A program made the position numbers and the translations under genes. A DNA stretch of 64,000 bases from Dromaius novaehollandiae (lineage: Eukaryota; Chordata; Aves; Casuariiformes; Dromaiidae): NCBI RefSeq assembly GCF_036370855.1, contig NC_088100.1, positions 108,730,387 to 108,794,386 on the forward strand, in the 5' to 3' direction. Below are positions 23,801 through 35,800 of this stretch, piece after piece; the first letter of the stretch is position 1; every line of letters begins with the position of its first letter. The notes under the pieces were generated by a model. It had not been told where the DNA came from. It saw only the letters and a list, made by a program, of their open reading frames with translations, and made no database searches.

Positions 23801-26800
23801 TCAGCAAGGACATGATGTGTTTTTGTTTTTGTTTTTGTTTTTGTTTTTGTTTTTGTTTTTGTTTTTGTTTTTGTTTTTGTTTTTGTTTTTGTTTTTGTTT
23901 TTGTTTTTGTTTTTGTTTTTGTTTTTGTTTTTGTTTTTGTTTTTTTTTTAAATAGTGAAGCATGTCCCTGTGACTGTGCCTATTATAGCCTAATGTTTCT
24001 GTGGTTGGGCTGCAAATGATTTTCAATTGCTTTAGGCAGGAACTCATCCAGATCCCAAACTGCGCATGTGAAATCACACATCTGGATAATAGGCAGGATA
24101 TGCTCTACCATGTCTCCTATAAATTATGTATAAGGTTTGCAATGAAGCAGTGCCTAGGGTTTATTATTACTGATTTTCATTGCAAACTCCTAGAAAGTGC
24201 CTTTAAAAATCCTTGGACATCATGTTCTCTCCCATTCTTAGTATGTGATAAAATAACTAGGAAAGGAAGCAGACCTGATAACTGTACTAAAAATGTGCTA
24301 TAAATGAGTCAAGTAGCTTCAAAATCACTTCATAGAAGTGATGTGCAATCAAATTATTAACTAAAAAGGAATATGCAAATTGTTGGTCATAATCTCATTC
24401 ATTATAATATTAATATAGAATAATCAACAAAATGTTGAAATACGACTTATCACTAATTGCAATGAGGGCAAAAAAAAACAAATTACTTTGACAATATCTT
24501 TATAACTTTAAATGAAAACAAAGCAATCTGAGTTACTATGGGAGCTGGAATGGACTATGGGGATTCAGTGGTCTTATGAACACATACGTGTCTTTTTAGT
24601 CTGAAGGCTTGATTAAAATGGAGGGTAGAAATTGTACTTAATATTGTGAGCTCTTGCTTGACAGCTCTGGAGCGTATAAACACTGTCACTTTTATTGCAT
24701 CCTGCAAAACATATTATAGTAAAGCATTTTTGCATCTAAAATAAGCACTTCAAAATGTTTGTAATAGTTCTGTGGGTTGCAGAGCCTCCCACAAATACAG
24801 CTGAACGCAAACCCCAGGAATGTTCCCAATATTAGGACAGTCCCTGACTTCTGAGATGCAGCGTTTTGATATTTTCACCTACTTTTTAAGGTGAAATCTA
24901 TCCAAGTAGGCATTGTGTTTTCCATTCAAAATAAGCCTGCAGCAGGTTAGCATTGTGGTAATATACAAATGTAAATGGTGACTCTGGGTTGTTTCTCTTA
25001 CTGATGAGCGAAAAGGCTTGCTTTAAAGAGCTGGAAGTTTGTGCAGCTCCACCTCACTGCTGTCCCACTGGGTCACCAGATGAGCGTCGCTCAGTAGCAG
25101 CACAGAGGCAAAGAACTGAAAGAGCAGGACATCTCCTCGAGTCGTCCGTGGGGAGCCGCTTGAAACAGCGCAGAGGTGACTGTGCTGTTTCCCCAGCTGC
25201 CTATGCTTGTCCTCTCCGTGACTGGTGTGCCACATTTTGTTGTGCTACACTGCCCCAGCAGCTCTTCTCACAAAACTTATTTAGATAAAGTTCATGATTA
25301 ATGGTCTTCAGCTGCTTCTGTTAGCACAGATTTTTCAGGGTGGGGAGGAAAAGAGCAAATGTGTTGAGTGTAAGCACTGGGGACTCCTAAAGGAGTTTGG
25401 TAGCAGAAATTTGCTGTGCAATGGTTGTCCAATTTGTTGCTGTCCAATTGGACAACCAGTTGGTTGGTGTCCACTGACTTAGTAGAAGGCAAATGGCAGA
25501 GGTTTTCTGTGACGTGCTAACCAGATGTGCTGTTCTTTGTGTGCTGTTTATAGGTTTTTTGATTTAATCGATATTCTCCTGAAATATGGGATCACCCTCC
25601 TTGGGATTAATTTAGGATATTGCTTGTACCATGGGAAGTTTACTTTGTTCCGACGCTTCTTGAAGTTGGGCTGTTGGTTGCCTTCTGCGGACCAGTTGTC
25701 GGAGTTTGTGAGTTATGCAATTAAAGCACACGAGCAGTACAAGGAATGGCTGCCTTATCTACTGCTGGCTGGTTTTAATCCATTGAATTTACTCTGCAAG
25801 TTGTGGTAAGAAGATAATATTATCTTGGGTTTTTTTGTTTTTTTTTTAGCTAGTGTCTACTAATTGGCAAACCTGTTGCTGGCCTTGTTTAACAAGGGCT
25901 TTCAAAGGATAGTCCATGGTAATTAGTTGCCATGATCCAGAGCAGAGAAGGTCATGGAAGGTCTGAAGTGAAAGATTCATGGGGAAAGGCTGGAGTCAGT
26001 AAAACCAATTTCCTTCCCAGTTTGAGGAAGAAAGCCAGAGTGAGAACTGTTTTCTCACTACCCTGGAAAAGGACGTCCTTATCCATTTTGACACCAAACA
26101 TCTCTTATTAGCCCCCAAATTTTGTTTAAACTTGAGCATACATGTACAGCACAGTAGTTGTAAGAGGCATTTCAAGTGCTAGGAAAGAGGTGAGAAGAGA
26201 TGAGAAGCAAATGTAAGGTGAAGCTGGGCCAAGGTTAGGAGGGGAGGAACTGGATGCAGCTAGAGATTGTGCAAAAAGAAGATAATGTGGCAAAAATACT
26301 GGTCTGAATTTTGTATTATTCTACACATAAATAAGTGCTTGGCGATTGTTTTATGCTGACTAGGATTACACTCCAGAATAGCAGAAGTATTTTCTTCTGT
26401 TTTTTGGCGATCCATGAAAAAGATGCTTAGACTTGCTTCCGTATTTATGAGCTTTTAACAGAATGTTTTGAGATATGTAACCTTGTTATGCGTATTAGTT
26501 AACAATATGAAAGGAGTAGGAGGTAGGAGTTGAAGATTTACTTAGCTGTAAGTATTGATTTCTGTTTCAGAAACTGTTCAGATAGCATAGCTAATTTGTT
26601 ATGCTATTTGTATGTTAACTGTATTCCTTTTTGGTTTAGTGGAGTTCCGTTATTCATTAACATCCATGGCTTTCTAAACAGTAGTTAGAGCATACTTAAG
26701 GCTGATATATCTGTGATTCTGTAGATCATTTTGTATGTAGAGGACTGAGTGGGATTGGAAGAGTAAACATACTGTAAAATTGCAATTCATTAAGCAGACC

Positions 26801-29800
26801 AATCTTGCTATTTGTTTTTATCATATCTAATGCTTTTTAATATTTTGTGTAATACACAGTGCTGTTAGAAAGAATGCTTGCTTTGTTTAAATGTCTGTTT
26901 TTTAAAATAGTGCTTATCACATCATAATCTACAAGATTGAAGTTAAATTTATAAAAACATCAATATTAACTATTTCCTCCTGGAAAATAACAAGAAAATA
27001 ATAGCAAATTGCATTTGTGCATATTGTTGATTGTCTCTGACTCATTGTGCACAACAGTTGTATAATCACATACTGGTTAATCTAGTGCATTGACAATTCT
27101 AATTACTAGTGGCAAAGCAAAATCATCAGTCTGTTAAAGAAAGCTAAGCAACCAGAAATCTCTCCTCTGTGTTTTTCAGTAAATGTAGAAATGCAGTCAA
27201 ATATGACGTCTCTTAATGTTGAAAAACGAAATAATAACTTAAATCCTTTCTAGTTTTTTTTTATTTTTTAAAATAACCTTTGGCATCAGTCTCTTAAGAA
27301 GCAGGCATACTAAAAACTCTTACTGTGCTATTTTGCTGTGTTTAGAGCTTTTAGTTTTCCATTCAGATGAAATTTCAGGAGGGTATGGATCTAGCTAGGA
27401 AGTTATTCTGTGAAATTGCATGGCTTTTCATCATACGTAATACCAAAACAGTTACTTTTACCTGCTGTGCTGCCCATTTACCCAGTTAAGCTGCTGTTAA
27501 AAGTTCTTCAGACATTGTAAAGATTTGAAATGTAAATCGTACTGATTTCTGAATATGCACAAATGCAGTTTCTGGGAAAAGGAGCATTTGAAACACTTGT
27601 GAATTCTATGTTGATTTAAAAAAAAATAAAATAAAAGTAGCTATATATACATGGTATGACTTTTTCTTCAGATATGATGGAAAAGCTTATAATGCCCTGG
27701 TAAGAAGAGACCTCAATAAAATTTAGACGGAAATGGGACAAGAAATTAATAGAGAGGAGAGTTCTGCCTATTACTGAGGCTTATAAATTTTAGAGCAGTC
27801 TAACTGTTCCAGTCTAACTTCTAAAAAGTAGCGGGGGAAGATATAATTGCATTAGGAAAGGGTTATGCTTTCAAAATTACTTTGGATTTCTCTCTGGTGG
27901 TTTTCTGTTCCTGTGCCTAAGATGTAGATGGTTAAGGATTTGTTAGAAATAATGAAGCATTCTATATATTTTCGCCATTATAGTTTTATGCTATTGTGCA
28001 AAATCATATAATTTATGGGATTTTTTTTTTTATGTAGGATTTATTCCGTCAGTGAGGATGCCCTAAATTTTGTTCTGGAGTTCACGAACTGGAAGAGACT
28101 TCCTCCAGCTGTAGAAGGAAACCTTTCAGACTACAAGGAGAGCTCCGCTTGGATTCCAAAAAGTCATTTTGGTAAGCAACACGATTAGAGAAAAAAAAGC
28201 TGTTTTTACACAGGTATACCATTTCCCAGGATGTAAGTGGCATGATGCATGATGGCAACAGAAGGTGAAATAGTCAATAGAAATTGCATGTTCAGATATG
28301 GGGGAGCAGGCATAGTAGTTAGAGAAAAAATATATATATTTGAATGAATCTTACCCATTGTATTGTTCAGTTCATCATGTGCATGTTTCAAGCAGGTATT
28401 TTTAATATGGACTAACATCTCCACTTCAAGTTCATGTGTGCGCCATATTAAATGCTATGCAAAGTAACTGAGAGACTCTTTTAAGAGCCCCCATAAGGTT
28501 GAAGGCAACAGGATTGTGCCATTATAAACAAGTCTGTGCAAATGTGCATATGAACACATGCTCTAAGTGCAATTCTAAGAGCTTTGATGGGGTGAGGAAC
28601 TGGAAGACTGTGGACTGGCCTTGCTCTTTAGTTTTTATTTTTTATAATCAACTGTTATGATATAAATAATATAAATAACTGGTATAAGACAGCTGTTATG
28701 GAAGTGTTCTAGAAGCTGAAGGAATTTAGATGGAACATTTGTACTCTCAAGTGTGGAAAAGCAAATTTAGGGCAGTGAATGTAAATTAGTACTGCACCTT
28801 CCTAAAATGATTTGTTGAGCTTCTTGGAAAGCTTAAGGGAAGGTGATGAATATTATTTGATTACATTTTCTTAACAATATCCCACTGACTTTGTTTATTA
28901 GTTTTTGAATTTGATTTATATTTCCAATAAAGTGTCTATCCTGCTCTGTTGTGACCATTTGACAGTAATTAAAATATAAACCATATGAATTATCATGATA
29001 AATATCTACAGATCTAGCAGTTTGTCATTCCTGTAATCAAAATGTGGTCAGCCAAAAAAAACCCAATAAGTGATGGTCTGTGAGCACCTGTTTGCCATGT
29101 TCACCCTCCAGAAAAGCAACCATAACATATAGACTTTGCAACATGACCTATGTATTATGTTATTGAGAAATTATGTTCAAATGTCTTTGTTATTGACTCA
29201 ATTTTAAATAAAATCTTCTTTGAAGAGGGCTGTAGTATTTTTTTTTAAATGCCTACATTGTGTTAATGTTATTTAATACGACTTTCTTAGGAATATTATA
29301 TTTAATACTAAGTAGCATATCTTTTTGGGAGTGAATAAAGGTTTTACTTGGGAAAATTTCTTTTCCTTTGCCATTGGTAAGTATACTTGTGTTGTAAGAG
29401 TGGCTAAGGTCCTTGTACTCAATTTTTCTCTGCTATTTGAAGTAAAAATCTAACTCAGTATGTGATACAGGACAATTAACTGTTATGAATACATGTATCC
29501 TAAATTTAGTTTAGGACAAAGTAATGTGGTAGATGTGTCATTGTTTTTGCAGACGTGTTAAGAAACATTTGAAGAGTAAGGCTTCCACTTGAAGACAAGA
29601 AAACAATTCTTACTCTGAAAGTGATCGAACACTGGAACAGGTTGCCCGGGGAGGTTGTGGAGTCTCCATCCTTTTGGAGATGTTCCAAACCTGGCTGAAT
29701 CTATGTCCAGCTGAGCAACCTGCTCTAGGTGACCCTGCTTGAGCAGGGGTGGGGTTGGACCAGATGATCTCCAGAGGTCCCTTCCAACCCCAGCAGTTAT

Positions 29801-32800
29801 ATACATCGATTTTGCTTTATGTGCAAGTCCTTCTCTTTGCTAGCTAAAAGCCATGAGACAGATCTGCAGTTAACAAAAACAAAACAAAACAAAGTGTTCT
29901 ATGAGAAGCAAATATGTGGTGGACAGCAGCTACGCCCCATGTTTTGGGGAACTTTCCTTGGTAGTCCTATTGAAATTATAGCGGACAAGCAGCTACATTC
30001 TTGCACAGTGACCAACTTGTAACCAAAGAAGTAACCAGACATAAAGAGAGAAGGCAGAGAAGAGAGGAAAAAAAGAAAGTCAAAAGTTCTCGCTTTTTCA
30101 TTCTTTCAGCCAACAGCAATTGGGATTAGTAGGCAGCTGTTGTGCTGAGATATAGGCACCCCCACTTGAGAAGTACTAAGTACTTGGACTGAGAAAAGCT
30201 GGCTGTGCGCATAGGAAATTACCAGTGAAGGGTTCATGTGGAAAAGTTCAAGAGCTGGTATTCGCACCTCCAGGTGAAGAGTGTCCCTGGCATACCAAAT
30301 TTATGGTCCCGTGCAGTACTTAGGCACCTGCAGTACTTCCCTTTCTCTACTGAAAGAGCAGCTGCAGTTCCTCTGCTTCTTGCCACCCACTTGAGACCGA
30401 GCTGCTGAAGTCCAGCCTGAGCTCTGCATTAGAGGGGACATTTGCAGGTCTGTGTCTGTGTAGTTCAGTTTGTAGCTAGTTGTGGTGGAGGGTTTTCTGC
30501 CCAAACTTGGCGCTTGCTCCCTACCACGTGGGATAGTGGGAAGCCGGTGAGCCCTGGCGGGTGGCGGTACTCCAGCAAGCAAGGGAGCTGGGTCTAGCCC
30601 GGTGGCTCCGCAGGCAGTGGGCTCAGGTCTTGCACTGCTGCCTAGTCGTGGAGTGTCTCTGGCATGGAGGTTCCTGTCTTGGCCCCTCCAGGGCTACCCA
30701 GTGTGTCTGCTTCAAGAGGTGCCTGGAGGTAGCAAGCATCGCAGCTAATGGGATGTGGTCCAGGTGCTCACCCCTGGTCACACAGAAGCAGCAAGGTCTT
30801 CTGTGATTGCTCACCTTGTGGTCAGTACCTGGAAGGTGACCCTTGGAAGAGTGGTGATGCTGGCTGACTTTTTTGTATTTCTGGAATGCGAAGTCCATTT
30901 TAATAGAGAGCAAGTGTTGCTTGCTTAAGGAAAGCTAGTGGCTTGCAGGCACTAGAGTACTTGCACAAAGAACAGAGTTCAGCTAGGGTTTAAAAGTATG
31001 CCAGGGTCCCAAGTAGCTGTTTAGGGCATTTATCAGTGGCATCACTAATTGATGTACTTTCTTTTCCGTCTTAAAATCTGCACGCCTTTGCTTTTTTTTT
31101 CCTCGTAGGCAATAAGGGCCCTGTGAATCTTTGTCGTACAATGCAAAGTTGCTCTGGAATCTGCACTGCTTCTGTTTTGGTTCTTCACCAAGCTGCCTGA
31201 AAGTGGACTCTGATCTTCTTAATAGGAGACACCACCTGGTTTCACTGTGTGTTCTGCGCTCTGTTTTGCAGTGGTCTTTGCCTATTCTCCCACCTGAAAC
31301 AGCAGCCGGGGGAGTATGAGAGTAAAAGGTGACATAATAAGCTAATAGGTGTCTTTAAAAGGGTTAAGCTTTTTCTCTGGAGCTCTGCAGTGCTGCAGAA
31401 AAAAGTTTTGCTTTAGGAAGACAGTGAGCTGAACGAGTTCTTTTTTTTTTTTCTTGATGTGTGGCTTTTTTACAGAGAAGGGGGCTGTGTTCTTACAGCA
31501 AAGGAAAAAGTGACTCTTGTCCCTTCGTATTCAGGGTGACTCCTGCGCTGTATGGCACTGTCCTTTCCAAGTTGATGACAACCTGTGGAAGGTTTCAGTG
31601 CAGCCACAGACTTCTTTTCTGCCTCTGTATTGAGCAGGTCTGTGTTCAGTGACTTGATATCTCTGCAGTCTTCAGTGTATGCTATTATCCTGTTAAATAC
31701 CAAGTACACACCAGAAGAGTTTTCCAAGGAAGCAAATTCTGCTTCATTCCAAAGTAGGGTTTCCAACGTAAAATGTAGTGTAGAACATATAAATGCTATG
31801 ATTGAAAGAAGTGAGAATGAAAGCCCTGGAGCAAACATTGCTTTTCAACACCGTTACATGTTTCTGACTGCAAATAGAAATAAATTGAATTGTTTTGTGG
31901 AAGCAGTGAATAAAGCTAAAAGCAGGACATTATGATAATAGCGTGGAGCTAAGATGTACGTTGGGAGAGCTAGTGCCTTCTCAGTTGAAAAGCACATGAG
32001 AAGTATAAAAGTGCAGTAGGCGTTATTGCTTTTTGGAGATCATCATAAGGAGCCATGTTTTTATTGGTGTGAATGTGCTAAAATCCCGATTGATTTGATT
32101 TTCAGTTGAAAGAAGTAGTATTATCTGATGCTTCTGGCTGACCACTCTGTATTGTATTGGCAAGTTGTACGACTTGGTGTTTGCCGCTGGGAGCTCCGAC
32201 ATCAATTCCGTCGTTTAACACGGGAAAGTAGCCAAGGCTTATCTGCAGTAATGGCATAATATTTAATGTGCAGCATATACTATGCAGTTCCTGTATGCAA
32301 TATTGTATTCAACTGCATGTTACAAAAGACGTTAATCTGTAAACTGTAGGCCTTGCCTCAGTTTCTGTGAGCATGACTATGAGCTGTTAGTCGTTAAAAT
32401 GATGACTGTAGATAGGGGTTACTGTTCCACAAAGGAAAATTACTTGCCAGGACCTGTTGTGCACGGTGTATTGTTGCTTGCAGGGGTTATAAGGGAATAA
32501 GGAGTGTTGTTACCCCCCCCCCCCAAAAAAAAAAAAAAAAAAAAAAAAAGAAGACTGCAGAGATACAGTAAATAGAGAAGGAAAGAATGCGACTTCCTTT
32601 GGAAAGAAAGCGTGTGGCGTGGAGGCTCCAGGCCTTCCTCTGGAGTGAGAGGCACCCTTTGTTGACAGCAACATCAGCCATGGATATTTCTGTCAACAGA
32701 GTGAACTTTCTGGCTCTTTAGGGAAGATCAGCTTGTTCATAATAGGTGCCTCTCTAGAGATAGCCTGAACCATTTGAAAAGTAAATGAGCAAAAGTAGAC

Positions 32801-35800
32801 TTCTCCAGAAGTAGGGCAGAAATGATTGCAGCTGATATTTTACATTCCTTCTGAATAATCTTAATGGAGAAGCAGTTCCCGAGCAGTCTGAGGGCCACAG
32901 GAGTGGTTTTTAGTGCTGATAGGTTCCCAGAAGCATGTAATGCCAGGCTTGTGCATTATAAAAGCATATGCAGAAAAACTTAGTTGCCATTTTCAAAGGA
33001 GAGTATCTGTGAAAGATGGCTAGTTTATTCTTGGCTCCTACTGTGTGCTCTGGTTTTTGCTCAGATGTGCTGAGGTTTTTTTGTAATTTACGGAGTAGTA
33101 TTTTAGGACTCAGGTTTCTTAAATTTAGATCACTGCTTTTTTGTCAGAATTTCTGGCACATTGCTAAATAACATATGATGTGGGTTTGGATGGGCTACTG
33201 TGATGGCTGTTGCCACAGTCTCTGTTTTTTCCCTCACGACTGTAGCTGGTATTCTCCTTTGGGGCTTAGCTACAGTGACCTTCTGCGGCTGCTTCCCTCC
33301 TCCTCTTCTGCCATTTCTTTTTGACTCCGGGCTCTTCATTGGGTGCTGTGGTCAGCGCAAAATATGTCCATTTTTGGTAATTAAAGCTTCCTTGGGCTAT
33401 CAGGTTGTCCAAGGAGGAGGTGCTTTCCCCGCCAAGTGAGCAGAAAAACCGAGGGCATTACTGCTGCCAGCAGGGAGTTACAGGTGTGTAACCGGTGCTG
33501 ATGTCAGGAAGGGAGAAGAAGGGAGAGGTTGCAGCCCTGGGGAAATGACTTTGCAGTGAAGGTTGTTCTTAACCACGTTGCTTGCCAGCGCCGCGTGTCT
33601 GGACAAAGCAGGGGATTCCACCCTGCGTCCGTCCGCAGGGGATGGGAATTGATTGAGGTTGGTCCGAGGTGGAGCGGGCTTCAGGCGGGCCCTCTGCAGG
33701 CACAGGGGACATGCATGCAAGGTTGTTTCCCCAGTTAACGCTCTGAAATACGTGCGCTCCTGTTTTATAAATGCTCCTGTTGCTCTGCTGCCCTCCTGTT
33801 CCTGAAATAAAGGTCATCCAATTACTTGTGGGAGCCACGTAACCGCAGACCACTCAGTTAGGGGAAGGGATAGCAAAGATAGTGTGTGTGGTTGTCAGTT
33901 GCTAAATAGACAAGCAAGAAAATGAAATACCACCTTTTAATAATGAAAAGGTTATGCTAAGCTGTGATCAGGAGTTGTTTTTTATTTTCCTGTTGGCCGG
34001 CAGACATGAGGTAATGTCTGCACCTGAGTCTTTTGTTAATGAAATTAGCCTTTTCTTCCAGAACTTGCCCCTTTGTCCGTTCACAAAAGGGCGGAAACGG
34101 TCCTCTCTGCTGCTTTTGATGCTCTTCCCCTGTTTTCTTTCCTCCTTATTTGAACTGCTGTCATAGCCAGGCGCTCTTTTCCTGAGCTTGAGCCCCGACA
34201 CCTTTTGCTGATTTGATTGCTCCCCGTTGTCTTTCTGCGGCTGAACGCTGTTGGCAGAGAGCCTGGTCTACTGCTTCCTTTAATGCTTTTAAACCTGCTC
34301 CAGCTTTAGCTCAGTCTGTTCTTTTTCATGAGGTCTCTCTCACAACATCTGAAGAACCCCAAATCTCTTTCGTAGGTCAGTTTTGAACAAGCCTCCCTTT
34401 TTTAACTAGCCTGCCTTTTTTCTTCCTGCAGCCAAATTTAAATCAACTTCCTGACAGTTACAAAGCTTGGCCGTGTCTGAGGCCTGCCGTTTCATGGTCC
34501 TTTTAGAGAGGCCTTGATGCAATGTCTTAGGTATATGTTCCTTTACGTATGTTGTGACTGTGTGTCTGGAGAAAGGCTTGGTCTAATAGTTCTATTCTGG
34601 TTTAAACTTACAAGTTGTTAAAGGCGTAAGGTTGTTCCGGGTGACTGCAGCTGTTCTGCGCTGGCAGCGGGGTGTAGAAAAGGTTTCTTGTGCGTGAGAC
34701 TGGAGGCCGGGAGCGCTGGTCTCCAACAGGAGGCTTCTCAGAAGGCAGTGAGAAGTGCGACTTCTGTATAGAGAAGCTGAGAGCAGCAGGCGGGAGTGGG
34801 AGAACGCAAGTCCTTTTGGAGGCGTCAGTCTAGTGGAGTTTTGCTGGCTTCCTGTCATGCAGTTGATGTTAGTGTTGTCTGTCTGGTCATATCTGAGGCC
34901 AAAGTTTGAGGCTTGTATCAGGATAAGCTACTCCATAATATGAAAGTTTTGTTTTTGAGTGACTGTACTTTTATAGACATGTTTTTGTATCTTTTAGCAC
35001 ATTTTAGTCTTTGGTCAAATTGTTTAGCAAAATGTTAGATACAATACGAAGCTTTGGTATTATATACTAGCTTATAATGCACTGTATTAACTCGAGAGTA
35101 TTGGAGGTGCTCTCTTTTATTCCAGGTACACGCTCTTGTTCCAGACATTGTAGTAAGCATTAAGAGTTTTTATTAAGAGAAATATTACAGAATACCTTAA
35201 AATTTGTGTTGTGCTAGTATAAATACTCAGCTCTTGGGTATTGACTTGAAATAAGCTGGGAGTATATATGCACCTATATTTCATGTGAATATTCACAAGA
35301 GGGAAACAGAAAAGGTTCCAGAGGACTAGTTTCTCGTCGCACGTCAAAGCAGTGCAAACTAACGTGACTTATAAGTGTTCTGTACAAAAACATAGTTAGG
35401 AGTCTAGGCAGGTCTTAATTCATTACGAGGAGTCAAGTTAAAATAACAATAACTTGAACATTGTGGATGAGTCATGCTGTCATGTAACACTTTTTGAATA
35501 AGTATTAAGTTACCTTTTTTTGTTGTTGTTGCTTGATTTACTACACTTGCTTATTTTTCATCTCTTGTAACCTGGCATGGACTTCTTTCTTCCCAAGCAG
35601 TTGGTTGTTTTAGGCTGGTTGGATGAATCTTTCTGATTAAGGATAAAATGTCATTGACAATTTGTTTCGAGAAGTTTAAGATAACATTTTTTTTTTTTTT
35701 TTATAGCGACTATAGAGAAACTCCAAAAGGCTGATTTTTATAGCAGACAAGGGTCCTTTGCAACCATGAAGTCTGCTTAGTTATCTGGTACAAATGTGGG

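Larger units (their letters stand above)
21628..25553 (+). other. ASB3: ASB3 intron 6
   Basis: A 3.9-kb intron. It contains the TTTTTG array (23820-23939) and a 12-bp inverted repeat near its 3' end (arms 25423-25434 and 25446-25457). No gene is seen. Confidence 0.85.
17691..30388 (+). repeat. Duplicated unit, copy 1, near-identical right part
   Basis: This matches 51402-64000 almost letter for letter, starting immediately after the last exon 3 difference at 17691. The offset is 33711-33712 up to about 22570, then 33709, then 33612 after the TTTTTG array. Apart from homopolymer and array length changes I noticed only three substitutions, near 19304, 23308 and 30190. The match is cut by the window end, not by loss of homology. 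Confidence 0.93.

Noticed and set aside
23769..24077. Minus-strand ORF made largely of alternating Lys and Gln
   Set aside because: It is the translation of the TTTTTG microsatellite; the frame is open only because the repeat lacks stops.
31585..31935. 116-codon plus-strand ORF in ASB3 intron 8
   Set aside because: No recognisable domain, no supporting splice context, and it lies in a transcribed intron; treated as chance.
33968..34201. Minus-strand frame containing DSGADIT, like a retroviral protease active site
   Set aside because: The motif stands alone. No flanking protease, gag or polymerase similarity is visible and the frame closes soon after, so chance is more likely.
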